Positions 35,561-48,416 of a stretch of 64,000 nt of DNA are shown one piece after another. The stretch is from Bryoerythrophyllum caledonicum (lineage: Eukaryota > Streptophyta > Bryopsida > Pottiales > Pottiaceae): positions 20,532,462-20,596,461 of the forward strand of contig OZ020517.1 of NCBI GenBank assembly GCA_963971425.1, in the 5' to 3' direction. Every line of letters begins with the position of its first letter. Position 1 is the first letter of the stretch. Under the pieces are notes generated by a model. That model did no database searches, was not told the origin of the DNA, and saw only the letters and a list, made by a program, of their open reading frames with translations. The position numbers and the translations under genes are program-made.

Positions 35561-36550
35561 CTTATACGTTGTTAGCTATTTGTGTGCAAAATTTGAGGTC
35601 GATTCGAGGGGTAATAGATGTAGAAATATATACTTTAGTGAAAGGGGGTACAAAATGATGACAATTACTACATAAGTGATATGAAATTGTTTCTTTCATA
35701 CAAGTTGTTGCATTTGAGAATCCCAACGGCATAAACTTAAAATTTATTTTATCACTATTTTTAGAAGAAAAAGGACTAAAAAAAAGTGAAATCCTTAATT
35801 TTCATGAATTTATGGAATAAATGAAGCATTATGGGGAAGGGCAGCGCTTGAAATTGGGGGCTCTTCACAATATAAAGGGCCACCTCATTCACCCTCTCTA
35901 CATGAAGTCAAGGTCTTCATGCAATAGACTTAGAATGTAAGAAGAGTCTTCAAAACATTCAATAAAAAAGAAATAAACAAATCTTGTTCATTTGGGGCAT
36001 GCGGGAGCCGCCGCAGCCAGGACGCTGCCTTGCTAGCGGAAATTCCCGCAGAGTTTTTTTTTTTTTTTTCTCACAGCTGGGAGGGACGTCAACAGCGGGT
36101 GGCGGGCGGGTTTTTTGCTTTTTCTTTTTAATTTTTATATGTTTTTTTTGTTCTTTCCATTCTCATTTATTATATTCATGTTTTTTGGGTTATTTTTTGT
36201 TTGATTTTTTCCACATTTTTAAATATAATTTATTATCCTACTTTGTGGTCGCTTTCATACATCATTGATTCAAAATAGGGAGTTGTATAAAATTTGGGAA
36301 ATTTCAAAGGACTTCGCTAGGTGATACCCTTGTAATACCATGGTGACACTTATACGATATCTAGGTGATATCCGTCTAATGTTTCTTCATACCATGTAAT
36401 ACCCATTCTATCCAAAACACGTGCATTTAAAAAAATTATTTTGACATGCATGTGTTGAAAGCAACCACAACACACGGCATATTGCATTTTCACTTTGTTC
36501 ACAGTACATTTGATTATTTGATTCACTTTTGTGAATTGTTGAAGTGTTCT
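35561..36550. other. No recognised gene; GC island and poly-T tract
   Basis: A short GC-rich island (35996-36115) contains a 17-base T run and GGGTGGCGGGCGGG, isolated in AT-rich DNA. The 94-codon frame there is low complexity. Its origin is unknown. Confidence 0.4.
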
Positions 36551-36551
36551 T

Positions 36552-36645
36552 TACTACCCATCCACACATAAATGAATGAAGGGAAGCACTTGTGTGGATG
36601 AGTCACTACCCATCCACACATAAATGAATGTAACCATCTCCTAAA
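36552..36645 (+). repeat. 52-bp direct repeat at the 5' edge of the LINE
   Basis: ACTACCCATCCACACATAAA starts at 36553 and 36605. It lies just upstream of the LINE reading frame and could be its 5' untranslated or promoter repeat, a common place for tandem monomers in LINEs; that role is inference. Confidence 0.6.
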
Positions 36646-36655
36646 TCTACAAAAT

Positions 36656-39600
36656 TTGAACACAATTACATGGACCAATACACTTCTACAAACTTTACTA
36701 AACTTACAAAACCCGCCAGAACGACACATTCACACTCCGCATCCGTACATAAAATTTCTTGAAGACAATCAAAACATTATAAACCATGAAAACTCAATAC
36801 ATATGGAACTATATGACTTCTTACATAGTCAAGCCATACCCCCCTCAAGTGAAACAATAAAACTAAAATTCCCTTACCTCCCTAACAACCTCATCAATGA
36901 ATCACTAAAATGTTTAGACCCTATACCAGAATACACCCACCCACCTCCACCTCTTCCCTACATCCCTCCACAAAATCAAAACATTAGATCAAATCAAGAA
37001 AATACACACATAATCACATGGAATGCCTCCTTTCTAAACACTGCCCTTCCTAGCTTACAAACATTGGCCACACACACAGACACACCACCGGCCTTCATAG
37101 TTATACAAGAAACAAAATTAACCGCCACAAAATCTACAAAATACATACAAAATATATTTCAAGACTATAAACTCATCTTTAATAATACACATACACTTAC
37201 AAGATGCATTCAACAACGGAGACCACACACACCGGGCCGCGGTGGCCTCCTTACACTAATACACAAAAAATATGCCTTCCCAAGCAACATCAATAAAATT
37301 CCTACCCCAATGCACATATCACCTTACATTCAAATAATCAAAATCACTAACCACCCACTACAACCGTGGTTAATCTTCCACATGTGTATGCCATCTCATC
37401 CCGAAGATACTAGATTTATCATAGACATACAAAACACTGTTACATCCCAAATTAATAATAACCCCAATCACACATACCTAATATGCGGTGACTTCAACAG
37501 AGACATAGCATTAATTGGTCGCCAAAATGGAAATCATAAAACCCCCCTTCAAAACATTGATTACCAGTGGCGCCGCTTCACAGAAAACCTAAGTTTCACT
37601 TACATCAATACCGACACACAATTCTCTAGACAAGGTGGCTATAATTATAATGATTGGAGTCTAATAGATGGATTCTATATAAATACAAATAACAATACAC
37701 AATACACCTCTACAACAAACAAGGATGTTATTTTCAACTCGGACCATTCACCTATACAATTGCACATTCCAAATAGCACATTAATTAATAGAACTCCTAC
37801 AATCCTAAACAATGACACTATACGCATACTCAACCCCATTCCAAAAACCAACATAGAAAAATTCAACACAAAATTCTTTGAAGAAAACTCCATACAAATA
37901 GACTCCCTCATAAACACTCTTGAAAATAATAGTCAACTATCACAAGTACAATGGCAAAAAGCATGCCACACCCTAGACAAACTCATCAATAAAATCTCTG
38001 ATACACTAGAACAAACTTGTAGAGCACATCCAATACCTCAAATGACAAAAAGGACTTCTCTACAAGGCGGGTACCTACCCCGCAAACTTTCTAAAACTTG
38101 GAAACAAAACCTAACCACATACCATGCTCTACGAAAAACCATTAGAATTGTAAACAACAACCCGCAATGGCATAACCACCCCATATGCACTGAAATATTA
38201 ACTCTACAACACACCCAAATCCCCACCCCGCCACCTCCGGACCTTCCCCATGATACATGGATAAAAGATATCGCACTAATTGCAAAGAAAGCCAACATAC
38301 AAGCCAGGAAAATAATCACAAAATACACCAAAGATAACATTAAAAAAGCCATCTCAAAATATAGACAATTATACGAAATCAGCCCCAAAAAAATTAACAA
38401 AAAAGTCTTTAAAAACCTTGAATCCCCGCCAATGGACTATATCAGATATCAATATAATAATATTCTAACTAGCTCCGAAGACATTGCGAATGAAATATTA
38501 AACCAACAAACAATAACCAACAGACCAACAGTACCAACATGCAATTACCAACCACAACATACAAACGAATGTACATGTGTAGTACGCCAATACCCATGGC
38601 ATGACCTGGATGGATATACCCTTGACAAACGAGGCGAATCTGAAATTCCACTACATAAATACCTTAACAGAGCCACGTATGACACATGCCTTCAAAATCT
38701 TGGTAGCAATAAAGCCCCAGGTCCAGATCGCATACCAAATTCAATACTCAAAAACATGCCTCCAAGATTTCATAAACTATTTTTCCTATTCTTCTCCCAC
38801 TACTATAAACAAAAACAAATACCGGACTCACGGAATCAAGTGCAACAATCTTACTATACAAAAAAGGCGACCCATCCATACTACCCAACCATAGGCCAAT
38901 CGAACTAGCTAACACAATATATAAACTCTTTACCAGCACACTCACTTCTATACTATCCTCATATGGTGAAAAATTCAAAATCCTACATGATAGTCAAGAA
39001 GGATTTAGAGCCGAAAGAAGTACCGCTCGACAAATCCAAACTATAATAGCCACACTAGAAGATGCAAAATTTACTAACCAAGATATATACATATTATACG
39101 TTGACTTCAAAAATGCCTTTGGCTCAATAGACCATGCCCGACTACTAGCAATAATGATGGACCTTGGTTACCCAAAAGAGGCAACTACACTTGTTGGAAA
39201 CATCTACTCCCAGTCATCCACTTACTACATTGGTGAACACTTTGGAAAAACAAAACCTATATCTATTCAAAGAGGAACTATACAAGGGGACACCCTTAGT
39301 CCATATCTATTCATTATATTTTTAGAACCACTACTCAGATGGCTAGAAAGAGGCAACAACGGATATACCTTTGGCACATCACAAACCACAATAAACTCCG
39401 CCGCATACGCAGATGACCTAGCCACCATAACTAACAAAATCAAATCAATCCAAATACAACTCAATAAAATTTATAGATATTGTAAATGGGCTGGTATGGA
39501 CGTAGGTGTCCGAAAATGTGCTGTTACCGGGTGCCCAAACAAATCCAAATTGTACCCTACCACTTTCAAAGCCCTAATACAAGCCTTCAACATCAATTAC

Positions 39601-42600
39601 CGCAACCAACCAATCCCTACACTACACCAAAATGAACTATACATATACCTAGGTACAAATCTTGTCCCCTCACTAAAATGGAAAATCCAAATTCACACTA
39701 CAACCACGAAACTCATCAAACAATGCAAAGAACTAATAACATGTCCAGCCACCATGAAACAAAAAATAAAAATGGTTAATACCGTACTACGCCCAGGTGT
39801 GGCATACAGTTTCTACGGCGTACCATACTCTATGCCAGCCATCAAAAAACTTGATCAAAAAATAATCGCCATACAAAAAACCATATGTGGATTACCAAAA
39901 TGTATGTCAAACGCAATAACACAACTCCCACATAACCTATTTGGACTTGAAGCTTTCTCCCTCAAAAACGCATATCTCCGATGTATAGGCGAACAACTAC
40001 AAAATGTGTTAAAGGATAAAGGTAGACTTGGAAAAATATATAATGGATTAACTCAATATGTCCTTGCCCAATACGGTGGCGCCGAATACATACCCAGAAT
40101 TACAAAAAGTGACTGCATAAGATCACCAATCACACGAACATTCTTCTTATTAAAACACATAGCTAAAGTCCACCTTAAAAGTACACTCCCAAACTTCCTC
40201 ATCAATCCTACATCACTAGAAATACTATGGCGCCAAGAAACACTAAACCACAACACACTCAATGCCCAACTCTCCCAAAAGCTACTACAAAAACTCATCT
40301 CAAAAAATATTTTCGAACTAACCCAAATTACTTTACCCAACGGCACACACATCATGAACAATGAGGACTTCAAAACCTACCACTTCACCCCATCCAAACT
40401 AATAAAAAGTGCCCTACATGTTGCTAAACAACTATTTTGCCACCCTGCATGCCCCACTACATGTAATACTCCTTGTAACATACACCCATACTCTCATATA
40501 CTCAAAAATTCATTCATCACCTTCAACAATAACGTATACCCAAGAAATATCCCCACACCAATCAATCCCCCTAACCCTCCACATACATACCATCTCCGCC
40601 CCCCAACATACATCCCCAAAAACCCTACCACATACTCCATTAATAACATCTTACGCCATAGACACATCCAAAATACAGACACAAATAACATATAAAATAC
40701 CTACACTAAATATTTATGCCAATGGCAACACAATAATAATACATACAATAAATGGCTTCCCCAAAGAGACCTTTTCCCACGACACGACACTAATACTTCT
40801 ACACATAATACCAAAAAATTAAAACAATACTACCAAAAAATTCAAAACAAAACATACTTGGATATCATCCTAGCCCACCACCCCCAAGAACAATTTTCAG
40901 ACTCAAAATCCGTAACACCACCCATAATTATCCCACTCTTAAACATCTACACAACAGAATTTAACCCCGAAAATGATATTCTTACATCCTCAAACACAAT
41001 TCAAATAGATAACAACCCAACACATCTATACGAAGAAAATGGCCCATATTTACACACCATCCCCGTCACTCGACTCCAATGGTTATGGAACCAATATAAT
41101 ACAAAATTACAAACTCCAACAAACATCGAACCAACGACCCAACCCTTTGAAACTGAACTAATATGGCTATACCAAAGATACAAATACCGAATACCAAAAA
41201 CGGACCCCCTAAAAAATGCGCAATACACAATATCCACTCCCATTTTAGACTCACTAATCTCATCCTTTAACATCGAATAATCATACTTTTCTTCCCCAGT
41301 CACATGTTCTATCAAACTAAAGAAATTCTACTCACCTTATAAAAGAGACAAAATATTTGGATCCCTAAGAAAGGCCTTTGACTATAAATGGATCGGTAAT
41401 GGTATAGCTCACCCCTACAACGAGAAGGACATGGAACAAGCCATACATTGGGCTAGACTTGCCGCCAAACACGATCCAAATAACACAAATACAATCATCA
41501 TCACACCAAACAACAATTGGTACCAAAACAACAATCAACATTTAAACCCATTTCCAGATTCACATATCATTGCACTATTTGAGGCAGATACAATACCATA
41601 CGAAGAACCTACTACTCCACCCGAGCTAAAAAAACCCCGAATCGAGCCATCTGCATTACAAATAGTATGCGTCCATCATCAAAATCAAACCCTTGGCTCC
41701 CTAGAACAACTTGCTGAACTTACCTTCATAACAAACAGTCTAGACATACACCGACTATACACAAAATTGGCCCCACCAACACCCATACAAACCCTTGTAA
41801 ACAAAAGTAAAAATTGGTCAAAGCTAAACTACGTCAACAACACACTAAACTACTACATCACACCTCCCCCTCTCCTAAACTACCCAACTCATACCACACC
41901 AAAATTTAACCCCGCACACAGTTATTACACCGACGGCTCCTTTAAACCACTAGAACAAGTTAGCCCGGGCTCTTGGCACAGAGAAAAAGCTGGCTATGGC
42001 ATATATAATTCTACCAAAGAAATTAAACTAGCCAAAAGACTCCATGGACTACAAAACATCCTCAAAGCAGAACTCATGGCCATTCACAAAACACTACAAA
42101 TCATCACAACAAAATACAACAATGAACCCGCACATATATTCACCGATTGTATAAATGCACTCTACCTACTAAACACTCAAATAACAAACCCTACTCTTCA
42201 CAATAGCCACCCCGACCAAATCATATTAACGTCAATGGTCCAAATGATACAAAACCGTACACAAATCACAACCCTCCACAAAGTGAGAGCCCATGCCAAC
42301 ATTGATGGCAACGAACAAGCACACAAATTAGCAAAAGAAGGCCGTGAAAAAACACACAGAAATGCTAAAGACCCACACGAACATGTCCATGCCACCCCAT
42401 ACTACTTTCAAAAAGAAGATTGGCCTTCCAAAGAAGATACCCCCGACAAAGGCCCGATTAGATTTTTGGGAAAATATCTCAAAAAACAAGACTCCTACAA
42501 CAACCTTGATACAATCTCAGACAACTTCCCTAACATAGAAAAATGGACTAACAACAATGACATTGATAATGAACTCTCTACAAATTTTTGGAAAAACCCC

Positions 42601-43386
42601 ATCATCACCGACTCACAAATCACATGCCTTATCAAATTCCGTACCGGTCAATACATGGGAAATGCCCGTAAACAACTCTTCTTTGGAATAGAAAGATTCC
42701 CATCCATAACATGCCCCATATGCCTCTCAACGGACCCCGACACATGGCTTCACGTTCTACTCAAATGCCAAAACCACCACATATACTCTCTAATTGTTAG
42801 AAGACATAATAAAGCGGTATGGGAAGTCCAAAAACTAATCACCTCCTACAATAAATCGAGATGTTTTATACTAATGAACGCCGACACTTTTAATAACAAT
42901 CCACAAGAAAATACGGTCCCTCCTTGGCTACTCCCATGCTCATGTAAGACTCAAAGGTGTCACTGCAACGCTAGGCTCAAACCGGACATCCTTTGTGTTA
43001 AAGGTTTACCATATAATGACCCACCACCAAATAACATCAACCAAGACTATACCATTCAATTCATTGAATTCACATATTGCAACGATAGATTTTCCCCGGA
43101 AACAATCCAAAATAAAATAGATAAATACCAACCCCTTATTGACGACATCATTGCCCTCGGATGGAATATAGACCCCCTTATTGTAATCACATCCGGCGCT
43201 CGTGCCACCACTTTTATCCCATCTATGAAAACTCTGGAAGATACTTTCAAAATACCCATTGAAACAATCAAAACCACCTTTAAAAACAATAATACCATCG
43301 CTACTCAATATGCCATGTCCATTCTTCTGCATAAACGCAAAATTGTAAACAATCAAACCCTTCCCGATACACAAGACCCCCCTTAA
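36656..43386 (+). pseudogene. LINE polyprotein: APE, RT, RNase H, zinc knuckle, RLE (three lesions)
   Basis: Order along the frame: AP endonuclease (ITWNA 37012, IQETK, CGDFN 37484, SDHSPI 37738); reverse transcriptase starting with NKAPGPDRIP (38708) and with YADDLA at 39406; a 550-residue linker; RNase H with YTDGS (41926), KAEL, FTDC (42139) and RAHANIDGN (42290); a C-x2-C-x9-H-x4-C knuckle (42712); then RRHN (42800), KPDIL (42982), FIEFTY (43061) and KIDKYQPL, matching the order of restriction-like endonucleases in R2-type LINEs. Lesions: one frameshift near 38833 inside the RT, and TAA stops at 40693-40695 and 41278-41280. Otherwise the frame is continuous. The first in-frame ATG is 36803, so the true N-terminus may be missing. 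No ORF1 or protease is visible. Confidence 0.85.
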
Positions 43387-43688
43387 TCTCCTTCCCTCGC
43401 TTTGATTTTTCTTGATTGGTTGGCTCCGTGGTTCTTGGCTGCTTGCTTGGTTGGTTTGTGGTTTTTTGGCTGCTTGCTTGATTAGTTGGATGATTAGATG
43501 GTTGAGTGTTTTGTTATGTAGGTTTATGGCTACCCGTTACATAGTGTCTATCCTCGAAAGGGGAAAGTAGTTCCAACTTGCTAATTCCTTGTTCGGTGAG
43601 CATGGTCTTAGTAGTGGAACGAACAGACACTTTATTCATGCCGGTCCCCTCTCGGGAACCGGCGTTCTTCTTCTTCTTCTTCTTTTTA
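43387..43688 (+). other. LINE 3' untranslated region with hairpin and (TTC)n tail
   Basis: Contains two copies of GGCTGCTTGCTTG (43437, 43470), a strong hairpin GCCGGTCCCC … GGGAACCGGC (43640-43664), then five or six TTC units. Hairpins plus short tandem tails at LINE 3' ends can be recognised by the element's own RT, a role inferred here. Confidence 0.6.
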
Positions 43689-43689
43689 C

Positions 43690-44907
43690 AAAAAATAGTG
43701 TAGAGCTTTGTATACATGATCTCGTATATTGACTGCATTTGAGACCTTGAGGAGAATATGGTTCTTCTAGTTCTTGATAACGTGGAACGCACACAGGTAG
43801 ATGGAAACATTGTCCTCCGGCCAAGCACGCTTAATAGCGTTCTGGATCTCTACAGCATCGTCAATCATGAAACATGAAGGTAAGAAATGTGACATCTTTT
43901 TTATGATATAGCGGTGTAAAGGTTCTAACCACATCGTCAAATCTTCCTCCGTGGATCGACTTGAAAGCATCCAAGCAACGAGAATTCTGTTATTCTAGTC
44001 ATCAAACACAAGTAAAGACTAGAGAAGGTAGTTAGGGATGTTCGTACCATGAGTTGCGTCCATAGAGATTGCTCTCTCATGCCCAAATTTCATCTACCAA
44101 TCGGTCAGGATACCCAAAATGAAAGGTAAGCTCGTTACAACGTCTTGTTCATATCATATAAATATGATCTCGGGACATGCATGAGTCCACATCTTTACAA
44201 TAACAAAGTCCAACGGATCTCTACGCCAAATTCCCATCTTTTGGCATCCTTCCAAGTAAGCAATGTCTTTGAGCATGATGAAGTCATCTAAAGTATAAGG
44301 TACAATAGATTTCCTTTGGTCATTCTAATTCCGCCAATGTTCTTTGAAATTTTGAAGAGATGTAAGTCCTGTGCTTAGTTTCCGTTTGACCCATGCCTTC
44401 ATTTTGGCACTCATTCTAGATTGATAGACAATTTTTCTCCCAACAGACTCCGGATCACTAGGGTCGTAAGCTGGAATTTCATCCTCTCGTGTATGATCGA
44501 CATGATAATATGCAACTTCAATAACATCTTGATATAATAACAATTACTTAACTGAGAACTCGCCAATGCATCCTTGTTTATAGGATTTAAATAAACGTGG
44601 ACCATTCCTATGATCTTCCAGGCCCTGTGGACATTCATACCACACATGCTCAATAAATGACAAAATATATGGCCTCTTTATCTGTTCCTTTTTTTCGCTC
44701 TTTCACATTCTAATCAACTAATGAGCCATCCTCTTGAGCATGACCTTGTATGAAATCTTCCACCTTCTCATAAGGAATGTATGGATGCACAATAGCACTT
44801 GCATTACCCCATCATTTCCTACTTCCATGGTTCTATGTGATATCAAGGAATGTAAAAGGTCCTGGAGGAGGATTTTGGACGCCGAGAGTATCCCGTAACT
44901 TTGGCAT
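43690..44907 (-). pseudogene. Second MULE-type transposase relic, cut at the LINE 3' end
   Basis: Minus strand. Blocks in order: PHIPYEKVEDFIQGHA-like N-terminal text (near 44770), FIEHVWYECPQGLEDH (44620), YQDVIEVAYYHVDHTRED (44500), MDATHGTNIPNYLL (44060, first catalytic Asp), NNRILVAWMLSSRSTEED, FMIDDAVEIQNAI (second Asp, 43860), YLCAFHVIKN. From about 44640 to 43690 one frame holds despite about eight stops. One frameshift sits in an A7 run near 44695. The reading ends at the (TTC)n tail of the LINE, so the remaining C-terminal part is missing here. It is distinct in sequence from the 14962-18785 MULE. Confidence 0.7.
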
Positions 44908-44959
44908 GTTGCACAATACACAAAAACATCATAATAGAAGAATCTCAATTAAATGTAAT

Positions 44960-46340
44960 ACTTAAAACGGTAGTAAGGAAATGTGCTCAAAAAGATCAAT
45001 ACAAATATTGTTTAGTTTCAATGCAATGGAAATTGATACAATTTACACTAGAATTCAATATAAGAATAAACAATTTTGGGAGTGAGGTATAAAATATATG
45101 GAGAAAAATACTCGTACGGGGAGAAAGAGATGCAAATAATGTCTTTCAAACCCTTTACATTCCGGGCTCAATATCCGTCGCGTAAAAATATTTTGAAAAA
45201 CATCCTTGGCTTAGGTTGTTGTACATATGCAATACTCGTCACCAAGAGGAAAATTCAATAAAAACGTCCCTGGAGTGTTTTACTCTACAAACACAATACT
45301 TGTCATGGTTATAAAATATATAAATAAGTATTTGCAAATAAGCCACTATATCCATCATCATGTACATGGCATCAATATTCACATAAAGCTTTTGCCATTG
45401 AAATAAACCACATCGAAAAAAAGGTATGAGTTGAATGTATATGTAATTTCCTTATTATGTTTAGTGGTTGAAAGAATTCATGAATCAAGGAAGACAATTC
45501 AAATTGTAACCACCCAAACCGTAAATTAAAAAAAATAGAAACTTACCTCAAGTGATGACCTTTGTGGCAATGTGTACTTAAAAACTTCCATGTACAAAGA
45601 ACGACATAATCAAAATCCTACTGCACTAAATATAGTACTGGAAATTTAAAAACTAATTGGGCCACAATGTGAAGATGTCATGTGAAGTGGAAAGAGCGAG
45701 GAGAAGACGTCTACTCATTCAGATGGGCAATGGGAGGATCCATAGGGAAGGGGGCTATGAAGAAGTAGTGGGGCAACCCAACTATTGGGTGGGTTTTGTG
45801 CAGGCAGTGGATGCCTGAGGTCGGGGGTGGGGGGCGGCGGTACGCGGAATTGAGGAATCGGGGGCATCGAGTCGGACTTGAACAACAACCAAGGTATTTA
45901 AGTCGTGCCACGGGGATGGCGATTGATGAGGCAGCTGGCATCCTGTAATTAAAGAATTACCCTAAAGAATACATGTCACAACTTATAAAGAATAAAGTAG
46001 TCACCACCATATCACTCATGAATATGCAATACCCATCACGACCATGGAAAGAGGGAAAAAAAGTCCTTGGTCCACTCTGGAATACCCGTCACCACCTACA
46101 ATGATAAAAATAGCCACTCCCAAACACCCAAAAATGTGCAATAGCCATCACTACCATGCAAAGAATGGAAAAAACGTCCTTGGTCTACTCTAAAATACTT
46201 GTCACAACATAGTAAAAAAACAAAGTAGTCACCAATGTACACACCAAAATATGCAATACCCATCACATCGTCAAAAACATGGAAAAAACGCCACTGGACT
46301 AAAATGAAATACCCGCCATCGTGATATTCACCCAAAATAT
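44960..46340 (+). repeat. Old tandem array, about 115-bp period
   Basis: Variants of ATGCAATACCCATCAC recur near 46024, 46136 and 46250, each followed by CCATG…GAAAAAA(C/G)GTCCTTGGTC and AAATACCCGTCAC. Weaker copies reach back to about 45220 (ATGCAATACTCGTCACC, AAAACGTCCCTGG). Divergence is high. A GC-rich stretch at 45770-45900 interrupts it. No gene is seen. Confidence 0.6.
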
Positions 46341-47280
46341 GTCACGCACTACTTCTACCTCAACAAATTTGACTTAAACACCCTCACCCTCTCGCATTAA
46401 AATATCCGTCACCAACATAAGAACCCAAAAAACATCACACGCTCTCCTATTGCAATGCCCAAAACAAATCCTAAACTCTAAAATAGTCACTAACAATTCT
46501 TGTTGCAACAAAATCATGCAATTTTGAGTGACTAATCATGCAAAAAACCCTGATTTCAAATTTAGAAAACGTGCCAACATGCATAATTTTGGTGGGAAAA
46601 ACCAAAAGAAAATGTTGAGTATTACCTGAACATCGATGATGGATGTTGTGCACGTGCAATTGCTTCACCTCTTGCGATCTCGAGCACATGCAACCGTTAG
46701 TACTATCTTCACAAGTTTCTGTGTTGTCTGTGCGCATCCCACGACTATAGGAGGCGAGCCCACGGAGATAGGGGTAAGATGTGCAGAATCAGGAGTTGGA
46801 TTGGCGATGCAAGGGGAGCTAGGATGGGCAATGCGAGGGTATCGCACGAGGATATTGGGAGGGGCATTTGGAGAGCGCATACTGGGTATTGGGAGGGGGG
46901 GCTGTGAGCGCGGGTACAGGTAGGGGTATTGGGTATCGGGTACGGGGTTCCGTCAGGCTGCGTGCTGCGTATTGCGAGGCCGGGATCGGGCTGGAGCTCC
47001 AGCGTTACTGTTCCTCATGGTCGTTGGGCCACAGAGATGAGGAAGAATGGGGTGGGTTGGCTCCATTTGTGGGCCTCTCCCAACGAGGGGGTTAGTTCGT
47101 CCTAGGCCTACACGGCGTTATACAAACCGAGCATCCTGCCCCTCGTCGTACTACCGATGCACCACATGCACCACTGCCACACCGTATACTCAAATTACCG
47201 TACCGAGTGATCGCAGATAGTAAGTATCTTGCAATGAATTGGTGTTCTCCGCATCATGACGTTTCCTGTCGAGGTTTGAA
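46341..47280. other. No recognised gene; G-rich low-complexity block
   Basis: 46740-47090 is GC-rich with GGGTATTGGG/GGGTATCGGGTACGGGG repeats, and gives chance frames on both strands without motifs. The flanks are ordinary AT-rich sequence. Confidence 0.45.
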
Positions 47281-47502
47281 CTACACTAAAGATCACATTT
47301 AGTGTATGTGGCACTAATTGATTTATAAATGCTATAACTTTTTACCTTTAATGAGTATTTTACTAAGAGCACAACTATCTATGCTACCCAAAGAGGCCGA
47401 TGATTGTAAACATTGTCGGTAAAAATATTCACCAAAAGTAAAAAGTTAAAGCATCTATAAACCAATCAGCGTGACATACACTGAATGTGATCGTTAGTGT
47501 AG
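47281..47502. mobile_element. Palindromic TA-target MITE (222 bp)
   Basis: Begins CTACACTAAAGATCACATTT and ends with the inverse of CTACACTAACGATCACATTC. The arms pair over at least 40 bp with some mismatches. TA flanks CACTAA on both sides. It belongs to the same group as 34977-35183. Confidence 0.8.
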
Positions 47503-47697
47503 TTGTCACCACTGAATTAGGTTCGTGTCTACGGAAGAAACTTGTGTGGTGGTAGTCCATAATTCCTTCAGACGAACTGAAAAGTAGTTTGTGATTTGAA
47601 GGGATATGGGTAAATAAGAATTCTTCAACGTATGTGACTGTATACACGGTTATTCTATTTTTCATACAGAGGGTGTTAAGAAAACAAGTTTATGCTC

Positions 47698-48119
47698 TAA
47701 CGTCAAAATACCTTAAACCGACACTTTAGTGATTCCGTGTTTCAAAAGTTGAGATTTAATTGCAAAAAAAATATGCTTGGGTAGAGAAATAAGGTTCTGA
47801 TTTGTGAGAGAAAAAAAATTGAAAACAACGTTGTAGATTGTGAGAAAAAAGAAAGAAAGTGGGTTTCCTCCAATCAACCCTAAAGCGACCAGGTTTAGTG
47901 ACAAAACCAAACCTTAAAAGCACATTAAACCGTCACCTCTATCCCACCAAACCGCGAGCTCCATCCAGCTCCATCCTTGCATTCATTGGTGGCCTTGGAA
48001 TAGACTTGGAATATTTCTGACAGAAATTATGACCAAAAACGAGAGGAAGAAATCCGGTTCTGACGAGGTCTCCAGTGTCGCTTAAGGGTTGAGTGTCGGT
48101 TTAAGGTATTTTGACGTTA
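47698..48119. mobile_element. TIR element with 28-bp perfect ends and GCTC duplication
   Basis: Ends start TAACGTCAAAATACCTTAAA and are perfectly inverted over 28 bp (47698-47725 and 48092-48119). The direct repeat GCTC abuts both sides (47694-47697 and 48120-48123). No coding capacity is seen in 422 bp. Read differently the target could be a 3-bp TAA, as for PIF/Harbinger, so the superfamily is open. Perfect ends suggest recent activity. Confidence 0.8.
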
Positions 48120-48370
48120 GCTCCTTCCACAACCCCATCTTTAATTACAATTCTAGATTATCACATCGGTCTAAGTGGCTCACCTTGGTATCACTTCTTG
48201 GTGAATTTGACTGATGTCTTTGGATATGGAGCCTCGTCGCGTGGACCACTTATTTGACTCGCACTAGTAACCATGACCCTGGATAAAGTGGGAAAATTAA
48301 GATAAAATAGTATCAACCAAAAGTCATTATCTATCTATAAATGGGTCTTGGGAGAGGATTGCTACCTTAT

Positions 48371-48402
48371 GAGCGGAAAATGGTGAGCGGTGAGCATTGA
48401 GC
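48371..48402 (+). repeat. GAGCGG/GTGAGC short repeat
   Basis: GTGAGCGGTGAGC and neighbouring GAGC copies, related to the heptamer arrays at 14473 and 34883. It lies 15 bp from the next TTAA element. Confidence 0.5.
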
Positions 48403-48416
48403 AATCAAATTTAGGT

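Larger units (their letters stand above)
36552..43688 (+). mobile_element. Dualen-like LINE retrotransposon
   Basis: A non-LTR element with one very long reading frame (36656-43386), a 300-bp 3' region and a terminal (TTC)n run followed by T5 at about 43662-43685. It carries two endonuclease types, an N-terminal AP endonuclease and a C-terminal restriction-like endonuclease, plus RNase H. That combination is known from Dualen/RandI elements of green algae. Its 5' limit is uncertain and no target duplication was identified. Confidence 0.75.

Noticed and set aside
35996..36115. Poly-T tract and GC island as an inverted SINE
   Set aside because: No A/B box promoter pair or target duplication could be found; the T run is internal.
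46636..47095. Overlapping frames of 60-95 codons in a GC-rich block
   Set aside because: Low-complexity GGGTATTGGG repeats give open frames on both strands; no motif, no start context, no homologous copy.
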